The position numbers were made by a program, and so were the translations under genes. DNA of 64,000 nt from Tuwongella immobilis (GTDB taxonomy: Bacteria > Planctomycetota > Planctomycetia > Gemmatales > Gemmataceae). Positions within the stretch are counted from its first letter, which is position 1; each line of letters begins with the position of its first letter. The notes beneath the pieces are model-generated. The model was not told the DNA's origin. It ran no database searches and saw only the letters and a program-made list of their open reading frames with translations. Location: contig NZ_LR593887.1 in NCBI RefSeq assembly GCF_901538355.1, forward strand, positions 186,001-250,000. Direction: 5' to 3'. Positions 1 through 7,838 of the stretch are shown here, piece by piece.

Positions 1-540
1 ACGGGCGTCTTCTTCCAGAGTGGATTCCACCCGATGGAGCGCCAGCCCCATCAGCAGCACGACCCAGGGGATGCCATGCACGGTGTGAATGAGGATGGCC
101 GGGAGGATGCCTTGATCCCAGGGTTGATACGGCGAGTCGCACTGGAGCATCAGCCGCAACCACCCGCCGACACCCAGCGAGCCTTGCCAGACAATGGCGA
201 GAATGGGGAGCGGAATCACCAGCCCCAACCGCAACGCGAATCGCAGGAGCAATCGGCCCGGAAGCGGACTGCGTTCGAGCAGAATCGCGGTGGGCAGGCC
301 GATCAGCAGTGCCAAGCTGGCGGATGCGGTGGCGAGAAGCAGCGATTGGCCACCCAATCGGGCGAGTCGGCCCCCTTCCAGCAGACTTTGCCAGGCGTCT
401 GGAGTGCTGAACAGGGTGACAATGGGAAACCACAACGGACTGACCGCAAGAATCAGGGCCGATCCGATGAGCCAAGGAGCCGACCACCGCACGGGGAAAC
501 TCCCAAAATCGGTGCCCGAAAACGAACTCGAGTGACCCAT
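1..540 (-). CDS. ABC transporter permease (FbpB/ThiP-like), C-terminal part beyond the window
   Basis: An open frame runs from ATG at 540 (complement) off the left edge, giving the first 180 codons. It starts MGHSSSFSGTDFG and shows strongly hydrophobic stretches at about residues 21-43, 62-82 and 92-110, and more near 140-160. The last visible residues, VESTLEEDAR after a hydrophobic helix, match the start of the cytoplasmic EAA loop of binding-protein-dependent permeases, through which the permease contacts its ATPase. The pattern (hydrophobic helix, Q-S-L-x-x-A-x-A-x-x-x-A entry, EAA loop) fits the first half of a two-part ferric iron, thiamine or sulfate type permease. The substrate cannot be told. 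It follows the PQQ propeller gene with a gap of about 70 bases on the same strand. The plus-strand frame over the same DNA is a shadow. Confidence 0.72.
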   Translation of the reverse strand, partial: MGHSSSFSGTDFGSFPVRWSAPWLIGSALILAVSPLWFPIVTLFSTPDAWQSLLEGGRLARLGGQSLLLATASASLALLIGLPTAILLERSPLPGRLLLRFALRLGLVIPLPILAIVWQGSLGVGGWLRLMLQCDSPYQPWDQGILPAILIHTVHGIPWVVLLMGLALHRVESTLEEDAR

Positions 541-610
541 CTCTTGTTCGGAAGATGAACAAGCGATGGTCACTCGGGAAAATCCGATTCACCCGAATCG
601 GGAATCGAGG

Positions 611-2251
611 TCAATTATCGTCTTTTTTCGGTTCGGCGTCCATGGGTGCCTCGGCGTCCTTTTTCGGGGCCGCTTCCACTGGCGGTGGCGGAGCCAATCG
701 CACGGGGTCCAAATAGGTGCGGTCGTGCAGGCTGATGATGGTGCCGTCGTTGGCCGCCAGATACAGTCGATCGTCGTATTCGTTGACCACCGGCACGGGG
801 AATTGGCCGATTTCCAGCGAGGCGAGATCGACCCCGATCGAACCGACCGAGCGGTTGCGGTCGAGAATGAACAGCTTGCCTCGATTGTTGGCCGCGTAGA
901 CAAACTTGGGATTGATGGCGCGGATCGATCCGGCAAGCGGGAAACTCCACATTGTTTCGCCGGTGGTGCGATTCAATCGGGCGATGCCGATTCCGTGGCC
1001 GCCCAGGAACAATTCGCGGTCGCTGGCGACGGGTTTTTCCGGATACGGGCCACCGGGTTGCCGCCACAGAATGCGGCCGGTGTTCATTTCCATCGCATAG
1101 GTTTGGGCATTCAGCGTGCTCGTATAGGCCGTGTCACCGTAGCGGCTGAGGGCCGATGGAACTTGCCCGTCGAGATCGATGGAGAAATCCAGAACTCGCT
1201 CGTCCAGCGTCAGGGCGATCATGCGGCCTTCGTTTTCCAGCGCCCCAGTCGAGGTGATCGGAGCGAACAGGTAGATTTCGGTCAGCAGCGGGCTGGAGGT
1301 GACGCGGCGAGGCGAGGCGTATTTCCACACTTTGTCGGCCCCGTAATTGGTGCCGCGAATGTCGTTAAGCGTCTCCGCGCGGGCAATGCTGGGCGGAATG
1401 ACGGCGATGCTGGGCGTGCGCGTGCCCTTGCGGGGGGGCAGATACGGCTGCCGCAGCGATTCGAGAATCACGATCGATTCCGTCCGCGAGCCGGTGTCCA
1501 CCGTATACGGCGGTCGCAGCGATGGCAGCACAGCCAGCGACGGGGACTTGTTCTCGCCTTCGCTTCCCGAGCCGATTGTCCGCATTCGCGTGGGGCGCGT
1601 GTACGAATCAAATTGCGTCGGGCCGCCAATCGGATTCGAGCCGACAAATCGCGGCGAGCGACTTTCCGGGGAGAGGGGCAAATCTTCGGGCTGACTGCTT
1701 TGCTTGCGGCCGTTGCGGTAGGTCGATTGCTTCAAGACCCCGCGCACGGGAAGCCGCAATTTGTAAATTGAATTATCGCCCAGGCAGACGAAGACTTCGT
1801 TGTCTCGTGCGGCAGGGCCGACGATGGGCGTGGAGCCCATGTCCATTTCGAAGAACAGAACGCCGTTCGCGCGGTTGTAGCAATACAACCGGGTGCCGTT
1901 GACCTGATAGACGTAAGCATCGGTTTCGGCGATGGGGAAGATGTTGGTGTACGGCACCCCCACGGAGGCGGCCCAGAGATAGCGGCCATTGCTGGCATCC
2001 AGCACGACGAGGCTGCCGCTGGTCATCTGCACATAGAGCCGATCCCGCAGCGGCTGCACCAGGGCAATGCCGTTGGCGCGGGAATCCATGGGGAGTTTGA
2101 TGCGCCAGCTCTGGGTCAGGTTCAGCCGATCCAAGGTGGCGGCTGTCAGCGCCGGGGGATCGGTGACCAGCCGGGCATATTCATCAGCAAAGGTCGCGCC
2201 AACGGGCAGCAACCACAGCGTGGCGAGCAGGACAGCCCTTCCCAATCGCAT
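611..2251 (-). CDS. Exported PQQ-type beta-propeller protein
   Basis: This 546-residue protein starts at an ATG preceded by GAGGAA six bases upstream. Residues 1-22 form a signal peptide ending at ATFA-D. Repeats such as LVVLDASNGRYLWAASVG, TYAMEMNTGRILWR and IARLNRTTGETMWSF are the PQQ-like blade signature (x-x-x-L-D-x-x-x-G-x-x-x-W), spread over the N-terminal and C-terminal thirds. Between about residues 170 and 300 lies a Pro/Arg/Ser-rich low-complexity insert, and the protein ends in a Pro/Lys/Asp tail. The family includes BamB-like scaffold proteins and quinoprotein dehydrogenases. No catalytic cofactor residues are evident here, so a structural or sensory role in the periplasm is more likely than an enzyme. 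It lies downstream of tadA on the same strand. Confidence 0.75.
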   Translation of the reverse strand: MRLGRAVLLATLWLLPVGATFADEYARLVTDPPALTAATLDRLNLTQSWRIKLPMDSRANGIALVQPLRDRLYVQMTSGSLVVLDASNGRYLWAASVGVPYTNIFPIAETDAYVYQVNGTRLYCYNRANGVLFFEMDMGSTPIVGPAARDNEVFVCLGDNSIYKLRLPVRGVLKQSTYRNGRKQSSQPEDLPLSPESRSPRFVGSNPIGGPTQFDSYTRPTRMRTIGSGSEGENKSPSLAVLPSLRPPYTVDTGSRTESIVILESLRQPYLPPRKGTRTPSIAVIPPSIARAETLNDIRGTNYGADKVWKYASPRRVTSSPLLTEIYLFAPITSTGALENEGRMIALTLDERVLDFSIDLDGQVPSALSRYGDTAYTSTLNAQTYAMEMNTGRILWRQPGGPYPEKPVASDRELFLGGHGIGIARLNRTTGETMWSFPLAGSIRAINPKFVYAANNRGKLFILDRNRSVGSIGVDLASLEIGQFPVPVVNEYDDRLYLAANDGTIISLHDRTYLDPVRLAPPPPVEAAPKKDAEAPMDAEPKKDDN

Positions 2252-2391
2252 AGGTGTTCCTCGATGCAGGCAAATGATTCGATCGGCTGGAATGGTATGG
2301 ACCGCCGGTTTATGCGTTAGTCTACCACTCGAACTTGGCGAGTTGCATCGAGAAATCGGACGCGATCAATCCTCCGAAGGCAGAAACCGTG

Positions 2392-2922
2392 TCAATTATG
2401 CGGGTCGTGCGGTTGTCGCAGCTTGGCTCGACGTTTCGCCGCAAAAAATTCTGAAAGCATCGCCGCACAGCGGTCTGAATACACCCCGCCAATCGTCTGA
2501 CAACGATGGTTCAATCGCGGATCTTGCGTGATCTGATACAACGTGTGACAGGCACCCGCCTTGGGATCGGTGCAGCCATACACCACCATCGGCACCCGTG
2601 CCTGGACAATCGCCCCGGCACACATCGGGCAGGGTTCCAACGTCACGTACAAAATCGTCCGCTCCAGCCGCCAGGATTGCAACGTCCGGGCCGCCTGGGT
2701 GAGCGCGATCATTTCCGCGTGTGCGGTGGGGTCCATGAGTTGCTCGCGCTGGTTGTGGGCCTTGGCAATCACGCCTTGATCCAGCGAGATAATCACCGCC
2801 CCCACGGGCACCTCATCTTCGCTGGCGGCAATCGCGGCCTCTTCCAACGCCATCTCCATATGCGCCAAGTGGATCGGATGACGGGGATCACTCAGCGGAA
2901 GCTCAAACGCAGATAAATCCAT
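2392..2922 (-). CDS. tadA: tRNA-specific adenosine deaminase / nucleoside deaminase
   Basis: At 176 residues this is close to the usual TadA length. The zinc and catalytic signature of the cytidine deaminase fold is complete: H68-A-E70 and P97-C98-P-M-C101, so His68, Cys98 and Cys101 bind zinc and Glu70 is the proton shuttle. PVGAVI (39-44) and the HN at 56-57 also match TadA, which converts adenosine to inosine at the wobble position of tRNA-Arg(ACG). Some planctomycetes have paralogous guanine or nucleoside deaminases with the same motif, so a free-base deaminase remains possible. ATG at 2922 has a GGAG about ten bases upstream. The next gene on the strand starts 140 bases downstream. Confidence 0.82.
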   Translation of the reverse strand: MDLSAFELPLSDPRHPIHLAHMEMALEEAAIAASEDEVPVGAVIISLDQGVIAKAHNQREQLMDPTAHAEMIALTQAARTLQSWRLERTILYVTLEPCPMCAGAIVQARVPMVVYGCTDPKAGACHTLYQITQDPRLNHRCQTIGGVYSDRCAAMLSEFFAAKRRAKLRQPHDPHN

Positions 2923-3055
2923 GACCGGCGCGCTCCGTCCGAACCTCTGACGAATTCACCCGATCGCGTGATCGGGCGGGGCAGCGCCTGCCGATTCCGA
3001 GGGGAGAAATCGGCAGGGATCATCGGGATTCGTTATACAAGCCACCCCACCCGAG

Positions 3056-3098
3056 GACGACCCCTGAGTTGGTGACGACCCCTGAGTTGGTGACGACC
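3056..3098. repeat. 18-bp tandem repeat, about 2.4 copies
   Basis: The unit GACGACCCCTGAGTTGGT occurs perfectly at 3056-3073 and 3074-3091, with a third partial copy GACGACC. It lies just past the stop codon of the amidinotransferase-fold gene (stop at 3104-3106 on the complement), in its 3' untranslated region. The copies are identical, so the duplication looks recent. Confidence 0.85.
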
Positions 3099-3103
3099 GG
3101 CGA

Positions 3104-3928
3104 TCATTCCAATCGCAAGGTCAAGCATTTGCACGCGCCGCCGGCTTTGATGAATTCCGTGACCGGCGTTTCGATGGCCTCGAATCCCGCGGATCGCAGC
3201 AATTCGCGGGTGGCACCGCACCCCGCCGGGATGACCACGGAATGATCCACACAGACGGCATTGCATGCGAATTTTCGGGCATCTGCCTCGGGGACTTTCA
3301 GCAAGGTCAGCCCATGTTCCTGTTCCAGGCAGGCGATTTGTTCCGGCAAAAACGCCGGCGGATAGATCAACGCAATGCCCCGCTGTAGCGGACAAAAGCA
3401 GGTATCCAAATGATAGAAATAGGGATCGACTAATTTGAGCGGGTAGACGCGATGCGTTGGCAGAAAGGTGCGCCACCCCGGATGCGTCACCGCCTGCCAA
3501 TCGGAGCGGAAATCGTGGCCCAGATACAGATATTCCGGCTGCCCATTCGGGGCGGCCCCCACGAGCGAATCCCCGGCCCCTTCCCAGGAATGGTCGTCTA
3601 AAAAGTCGACAATCGTGTAGCCGTGCGTCGCAAACCAATCCCCGAAGAAGTGTCGCTCGGGTTGGCGTTCCGGATGCTTGAATCGGGCAAGGACCACTCG
3701 CTTGCCGCTGACCAGACCGGCATTGGCAGTGAACACCATGTCCGGCAGATTCGCCCGTCCGGGGATGACTTCCACCCGAACGCCCAGATCGGTAAAGGTT
3801 TGCACCAATTGATCCCATTGTCGCTGCGCCAGGGAGCGGTCGGTGGGAACTTCGGTGGGGCGCATCCAGGGGTTAATCGAATAGGTCACATCGTAGAACA
3901 GCGGGTTGCACATCAGCAACGTAGCCAT
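3104..3928 (-). CDS. Dimethylarginine dimethylaminohydrolase / amidinotransferase family protein
   Basis: The protein has 274 residues with the guanidino-modifying (pentein) active site visible in order: PDMVFTAN (Asp63), the WEGAGD block (Glu116 and Asp120), YHLDTCF (His173) and a C-terminal GACKCLTL with the presumed nucleophile Cys268. Family members hydrolyse arginine or methylarginines through a Cys-thiouronium intermediate, giving citrulline or ornithine. The organisation resembles the N-terminal domain of cyanobacterial arginine dihydrolase as much as DDAH, so the exact substrate is open. ATG at 3928 has GGAG six bases upstream, which fixes the start. The gene sits between tadA and a kinase on the same strand, and the 270 bases upstream show no other convincing gene. 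Confidence 0.8.
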   Translation of the reverse strand: MATLLMCNPLFYDVTYSINPWMRPTEVPTDRSLAQRQWDQLVQTFTDLGVRVEVIPGRANLPDMVFTANAGLVSGKRVVLARFKHPERQPERHFFGDWFATHGYTIVDFLDDHSWEGAGDSLVGAAPNGQPEYLYLGHDFRSDWQAVTHPGWRTFLPTHRVYPLKLVDPYFYHLDTCFCPLQRGIALIYPPAFLPEQIACLEQEHGLTLLKVPEADARKFACNAVCVDHSVVIPAGCGATRELLRSAGFEAIETPVTEFIKAGGACKCLTLRLE

Positions 3929-4198
3929 GCAGGACTCCGGTTGATGAGCGGCGGGATTCGTTTCTTCTTCAACGCAGGGCGTGATGCGAACCAGGCGAAT
4001 GGGCGGTTGTTCCGGTGGCCGAAATGTCTCGCGTCCCCATCACCGGGCCAAATGCCGGGCGGGGGGCTCAGGAGCGGGAAGCGGCCCCTGATGGACCTTG
4101 GAATCGGCCAGCACATCACCACGCGAACCGCAGCTCGGAAGGGAACCTGACGAATGACATCTCGGGCGTCCGAAATCGCCATTCGCAGAAGCGTTGAA

Positions 4199-7100
4199 TT
4201 AGCGGCTTCCACGGCTGGGGCGATGGATTCGCTCGCCGGGATGCCACTCCAACAATGTATTGAGATCCATTTGTGTGGCGAGTCGTTTCCCATCCGGCGA
4301 AAACTGCACCGGTCGCGCTCCAGTCCGGGGCAGATCGATTGAGAGTGTCGCCACGCCTTGCTGAAGATCCCAAAATCGCAGAAATCGCTCGCTTCCCGAT
4401 GTGACCAACGTGCGATTGTCGTTGCGACAATGGAGGTATTCCACCGGGTTGCTCAGCACCATTCGTTGCTGGATGGCGTGGTTGGCAAGTCGGATTTGGA
4501 CCAAGCCATCTTGCACGCGGTCGGTGGTCACCAGCAGCGATTCCCCGTTCGGGGTGAGCAGGATATTCGTGATTCGCCCGGTGAATTGAGCGATTTCGAC
4601 GGTCTGGCGAGTCGCGCGGTCCAGCCGCAGAATTTGCCCACGCGCGGTGCCCACGAGAAACGCGGTTCCATCCGGCGACACGACCAGCGAGCGGATGCCC
4701 GGAATCTGGGTTTGAATGGGTGGCAGCGGTTTGCCGGTGAGCGTTGACCAGACCTGGATGTCGGTGGTTTGAAGTGTGCCCATCAACTCCGAGCCATCCG
4801 GTGAAAAAATCAATTGATTCGGGATGGGGTTGGCATCGACGATTTGGCTTTGCACCCGGCCAGTCTGGGTGTCAACAATCGCAATGTGCCCATGAACGGT
4901 GCTAACGGCCAGCCGCGCTCCATCCGGCGAATAGACCATGGAGCGAATTTCCTTGGCCTGGATGATTTCGATTGGCGGATTCATTCCAACAAGCGGAATG
5001 ATGCGGAGAGAGCCGCTGCTGTCACCCATGGCAAGTTGCGTCATCTTTGGATGATAGGCAATTTGGGTGATTCGCCCGCGAGTGCCGGTGAAGTGGCGAC
5101 GCTGATGCGGGCGTTGGTGCAAGTCCCAGGCAAAAATTTCGCCCTGACTGGTCAAGCTGAATGCCCGGTCGCCGCGCAGGGTCGTTAGCACTTTCAACAC
5201 CGAACTGCGATGCCCCGTCAGCAGGGTGTGCCCTTTTTGGTTGTCGGGAATCGGCCAAATGCGCACGGCCTGATCGTTGCTGCTGGTCAGCAAGGTGCCA
5301 ATGCCCGCAGGCATGCAGATGGATAAAATGCGTGCCGGGGGGGTGGGAATGATCGGAAACGGCGGCCGACTCATCTCCGGCGTTGGGAACAGCAACATCT
5401 GGTAAATGGGGCCATCTTGCGTGACGATAAATGCTGTGCGCGCGTCTGGAGACAATTCGATATCGGTAATCGGGCCTGCCAGTGGTTCGGTGGTGTGCTG
5501 CAGTTGCCAGGTTTGCGTGCTCCAAAATCGCAAGCGACGATCGTGCCCACCCGTGAGGAAATAGTCCATGCGCGGTGCGGTCGCCACACAGCGCACCGCG
5601 CTGCTTTGCCGCTCCAGCGTGGTCAGCACGTTCCGGGTTGCCAGGCTCCAAACGCGAATGGTTTGGTCTTCGCTGGTGGTGACAATTTGATCGGTGGTGA
5701 GCATCGCCACATCGGTCACCGGGCCATCATGCTTCCCCAGGTGAATGGGGCGCCGATTCTCGGCAGGAATCAAAAAGACGTCACCTGCGCGGGTGCCGAC
5801 GATGATCATTTGATTGTGACTGAGCACCGTCATGCATTGCGCGTCGAGAATTCCCAAGGGCACATTCACCAGGGGGATTCCCGATTGCGGATGGATCGAT
5901 CGCAGGGTGCCTCGCGTGTCGATTGCCCACAAGTGGTCATTGCGAGGATCGATGGCGAATGCACCCAACGAGTCGGCCTGGAGGTTGGATTTCCAGGCGG
6001 ATTGATCGCACAACGATTGCACGAGTTCCCATTCCCAGCCGCGGAATTCGGGCGGGCAGGTTTCGAGCAATCGCTCGGCGCTGGCCACAGCCGGCACCAA
6101 GGTTTGACGATACGCTAATTCCACGGTGTGGTGGGCATCCATGCGCAGCAGTCGGCCAACGGCGGCTTGCTCGGCTTGTCGCGCGGCGATGGCCTCATCT
6201 CGGGCGCGGGCGGCAGCATCGCGGTCGGCTTCGGCCTGTTTTCGGGCGAGTTCCTCGTTGTGACGGGCGGTTTCCGTGGCTTGTTGCAAGTCGCTCAGCT
6301 GTTGCCGCGCTTCTTCTTCCCGAGCCAGCGATTGGATCGCACTGACGGCGAAAATCAACAACCCCGTCACGGTCACCGACAGAATGTAGGCAATCGCAAT
6401 CGTCGGCTTGCGACGCACCCATTTATTGATGCGCTCAAAGATGCCTGGTGGCCGAATCTTCAACGGCTCATCGTTGAGCCAGCGCTGCAACTCGTCGGCC
6501 AATTCGCCGGCGCTTGCGAAGCGTTCGGAGGGGATTTTCGCCAGGCAAGTGCTGACGATGCGCTCCAAATCCAGAGAGATTCCCGGCACTTTCTGCCGCA
6601 GCGACGGTGGATCATCGAATTGTACTTTGCTGAGCAATTTCCAAACGTCGGCATGTTCAAACGGCGGCTTTCCGCAGAGCATTTCGTACAGAATCACGCC
6701 CAATGCGTACACATCGGCGGCGGGGCCAACCGATTGGGTGCCGCCCCGCGCCTGCTCCGGAGACATGTAGACTGGCGTGCCCAGCACATCTTCGGCCTGG
6801 GTGAGATTGGAGCCGCCGTCGATTTTCGCCAACCCGAAATCGACGATCTTCGGTTGCCCATGGCCATCGAACAGCACGTTGGCGGGCTTCAAATCGCGGT
6901 GGACGATCCCGGCATCGTGGGCCGCTTGAATGCCGCGGGCGAGCTTTTCGAGAATGATTCCCGCCACACGAGATGGAATCGGCCCCTCGCGCTGCAAGCG
7001 ATCCGCCAGCGAACCACCGGGCAGATATTCCATCGCCAGGTACGGTTGCCCCTGGGCTTCGCCGAATTCGTAAATCCGCACGACGGATGGATGGTCAATC

Positions 7101-7597
7101 GCGGCAATTGCTTCGGCTTCCGCCAGAAAGCGAACCAGGTCAATGGTTTGCGCACGCTGATCGACCATCTTCAGCGCCACCGGCCGATTGATGGGCTGCT
7201 GCACCGCGTGGTAGACCCGCCCCATGCCGCCGCGACCCAACAGCCCCAGCAAGTGGTAGCCGGGAATCGTGATTCGGTTGGTCGGGAGCGGCTCGACGGA
7301 GTCGCCTTGGGCCAAGGGGGAGAATCCGCCTTCGAGCATCACCATCGAGGTGACATGCGTGATGGGTTGGGCCGGACTCGCATAATCACTTGTGGATCCA
7401 TACCGGGCCACACGAGAGGGGTGCAGCGCTTCCAGGACATCATCGGTCGATTCGTAAGCGATGTTCCCACGCGAGGAATGCTCGGTGGGTGCCGGAGGTG
7501 TTGGCGGGACGACGTGTAACCCGGTCGAGGAGAGATGCTCCGGCTTGCGCGGAGAATCTGGCAGGGTATGATCGGAATCCGAGTGTGGTACCGTCAT
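4199..7597 (-). CDS. Membrane Ser/Thr protein kinase with WD40-type propeller sensor
   Basis: Reading from ATG at 7666 (1155 residues), the kinase domain spans about 136-400: glycine loop GLLGRGGMGRV, Lys166, HRDLKPAN (Asp258), DFG (Asp276) and GTPVYMSPEQ, all intact. A transmembrane helix follows at about 421-443, then a charged coiled coil (about 445-505), then a long C-terminal region of WD40-like blades (DQTIRVWSL, DRRLRFWS, DQAVRIWPI) reaching the end. The kinase faces the cytoplasm and the propeller the outside or periplasm, a common planctomycete design. I prefer the second ATG at 7597, because the first overlaps a 15-bp palindrome and has no ribosome site; the choice is not settled. 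The pseudo-caspase gene is 170 bases upstream on the same strand. Confidence 0.88.
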   Translation of the reverse strand: MTVPHSDSDHTLPDSPRKPEHLSSTGLHVVPPTPPAPTEHSSRGNIAYESTDDVLEALHPSRVARYGSTSDYASPAQPITHVTSMVMLEGGFSPLAQGDSVEPLPTNRITIPGYHLLGLLGRGGMGRVYHAVQQPINRPVALKMVDQRAQTIDLVRFLAEAEAIAAIDHPSVVRIYEFGEAQGQPYLAMEYLPGGSLADRLQREGPIPSRVAGIILEKLARGIQAAHDAGIVHRDLKPANVLFDGHGQPKIVDFGLAKIDGGSNLTQAEDVLGTPVYMSPEQARGGTQSVGPAADVYALGVILYEMLCGKPPFEHADVWKLLSKVQFDDPPSLRQKVPGISLDLERIVSTCLAKIPSERFASAGELADELQRWLNDEPLKIRPPGIFERINKWVRRKPTIAIAYILSVTVTGLLIFAVSAIQSLAREEEARQQLSDLQQATETARHNEELARKQAEADRDAAARARDEAIAARQAEQAAVGRLLRMDAHHTVELAYRQTLVPAVASAERLLETCPPEFRGWEWELVQSLCDQSAWKSNLQADSLGAFAIDPRNDHLWAIDTRGTLRSIHPQSGIPLVNVPLGILDAQCMTVLSHNQMIIVGTRAGDVFLIPAENRRPIHLGKHDGPVTDVAMLTTDQIVTTSEDQTIRVWSLATRNVLTTLERQSSAVRCVATAPRMDYFLTGGHDRRLRFWSTQTWQLQHTTEPLAGPITDIELSPDARTAFIVTQDGPIYQMLLFPTPEMSRPPFPIIPTPPARILSICMPAGIGTLLTSSNDQAVRIWPIPDNQKGHTLLTGHRSSVLKVLTTLRGDRAFSLTSQGEIFAWDLHQRPHQRRHFTGTRGRITQIAYHPKMTQLAMGDSSGSLRIIPLVGMNPPIEIIQAKEIRSMVYSPDGARLAVSTVHGHIAIVDTQTGRVQSQIVDANPIPNQLIFSPDGSELMGTLQTTDIQVWSTLTGKPLPPIQTQIPGIRSLVVSPDGTAFLVGTARGQILRLDRATRQTVEIAQFTGRITNILLTPNGESLLVTTDRVQDGLVQIRLANHAIQQRMVLSNPVEYLHCRNDNRTLVTSGSERFLRFWDLQQGVATLSIDLPRTGARPVQFSPDGKRLATQMDLNTLLEWHPGERIHRPSRGSR

Positions 7598-7652
7598 GAC
7601 GCAGGCTCGACCATGGGCCAACGAATCACCCGAAGGCTGCTCCGAAGTATTG

Positions 7653-7667
7653 TATGCTCGGAGCATA
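7653..7667. promoter_or_regulatory. Perfect 15-bp palindrome at the 5' end of the kinase gene
   Basis: TATGCTC-G-GAGCATA is a perfect inverted repeat with a one-base centre. It lies about 56 bases upstream of the preferred kinase start (7597) and covers the alternative ATG. Its length and symmetry fit a dimeric repressor operator. No matching copy was noticed elsewhere in the window. Confidence 0.35.
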
Positions 7668-7838
7668 ATTCTGTGGGGAGCCTAGCACGGAAAAACCGAA
7701 GAAACGGTCGGAAATTGAGGATCTTTCACGAGTTTCGCGAGATTTGTTTCGGTGAAATGCGAATCCGGCCCGACAAGAGCCACCTCAATGGGCAGTCTCG
7801 TCGAGCCGGAGTGTGCGACCCGCATGGGCAACCGGCAA

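Noticed and set aside
34-558. Plus-strand frame of 174 codons at the left edge
   Set aside because: It is Gln/Arg-rich with no family signal; the complement encodes a hydrophobic ABC permease with an EAA loop.
566-1771. Plus-strand frame of 401 codons
   Set aside because: Lies opposite the PQQ propeller gene and shows the His/Arg/Gly-rich composition typical of antisense shadows in GC-rich genes.
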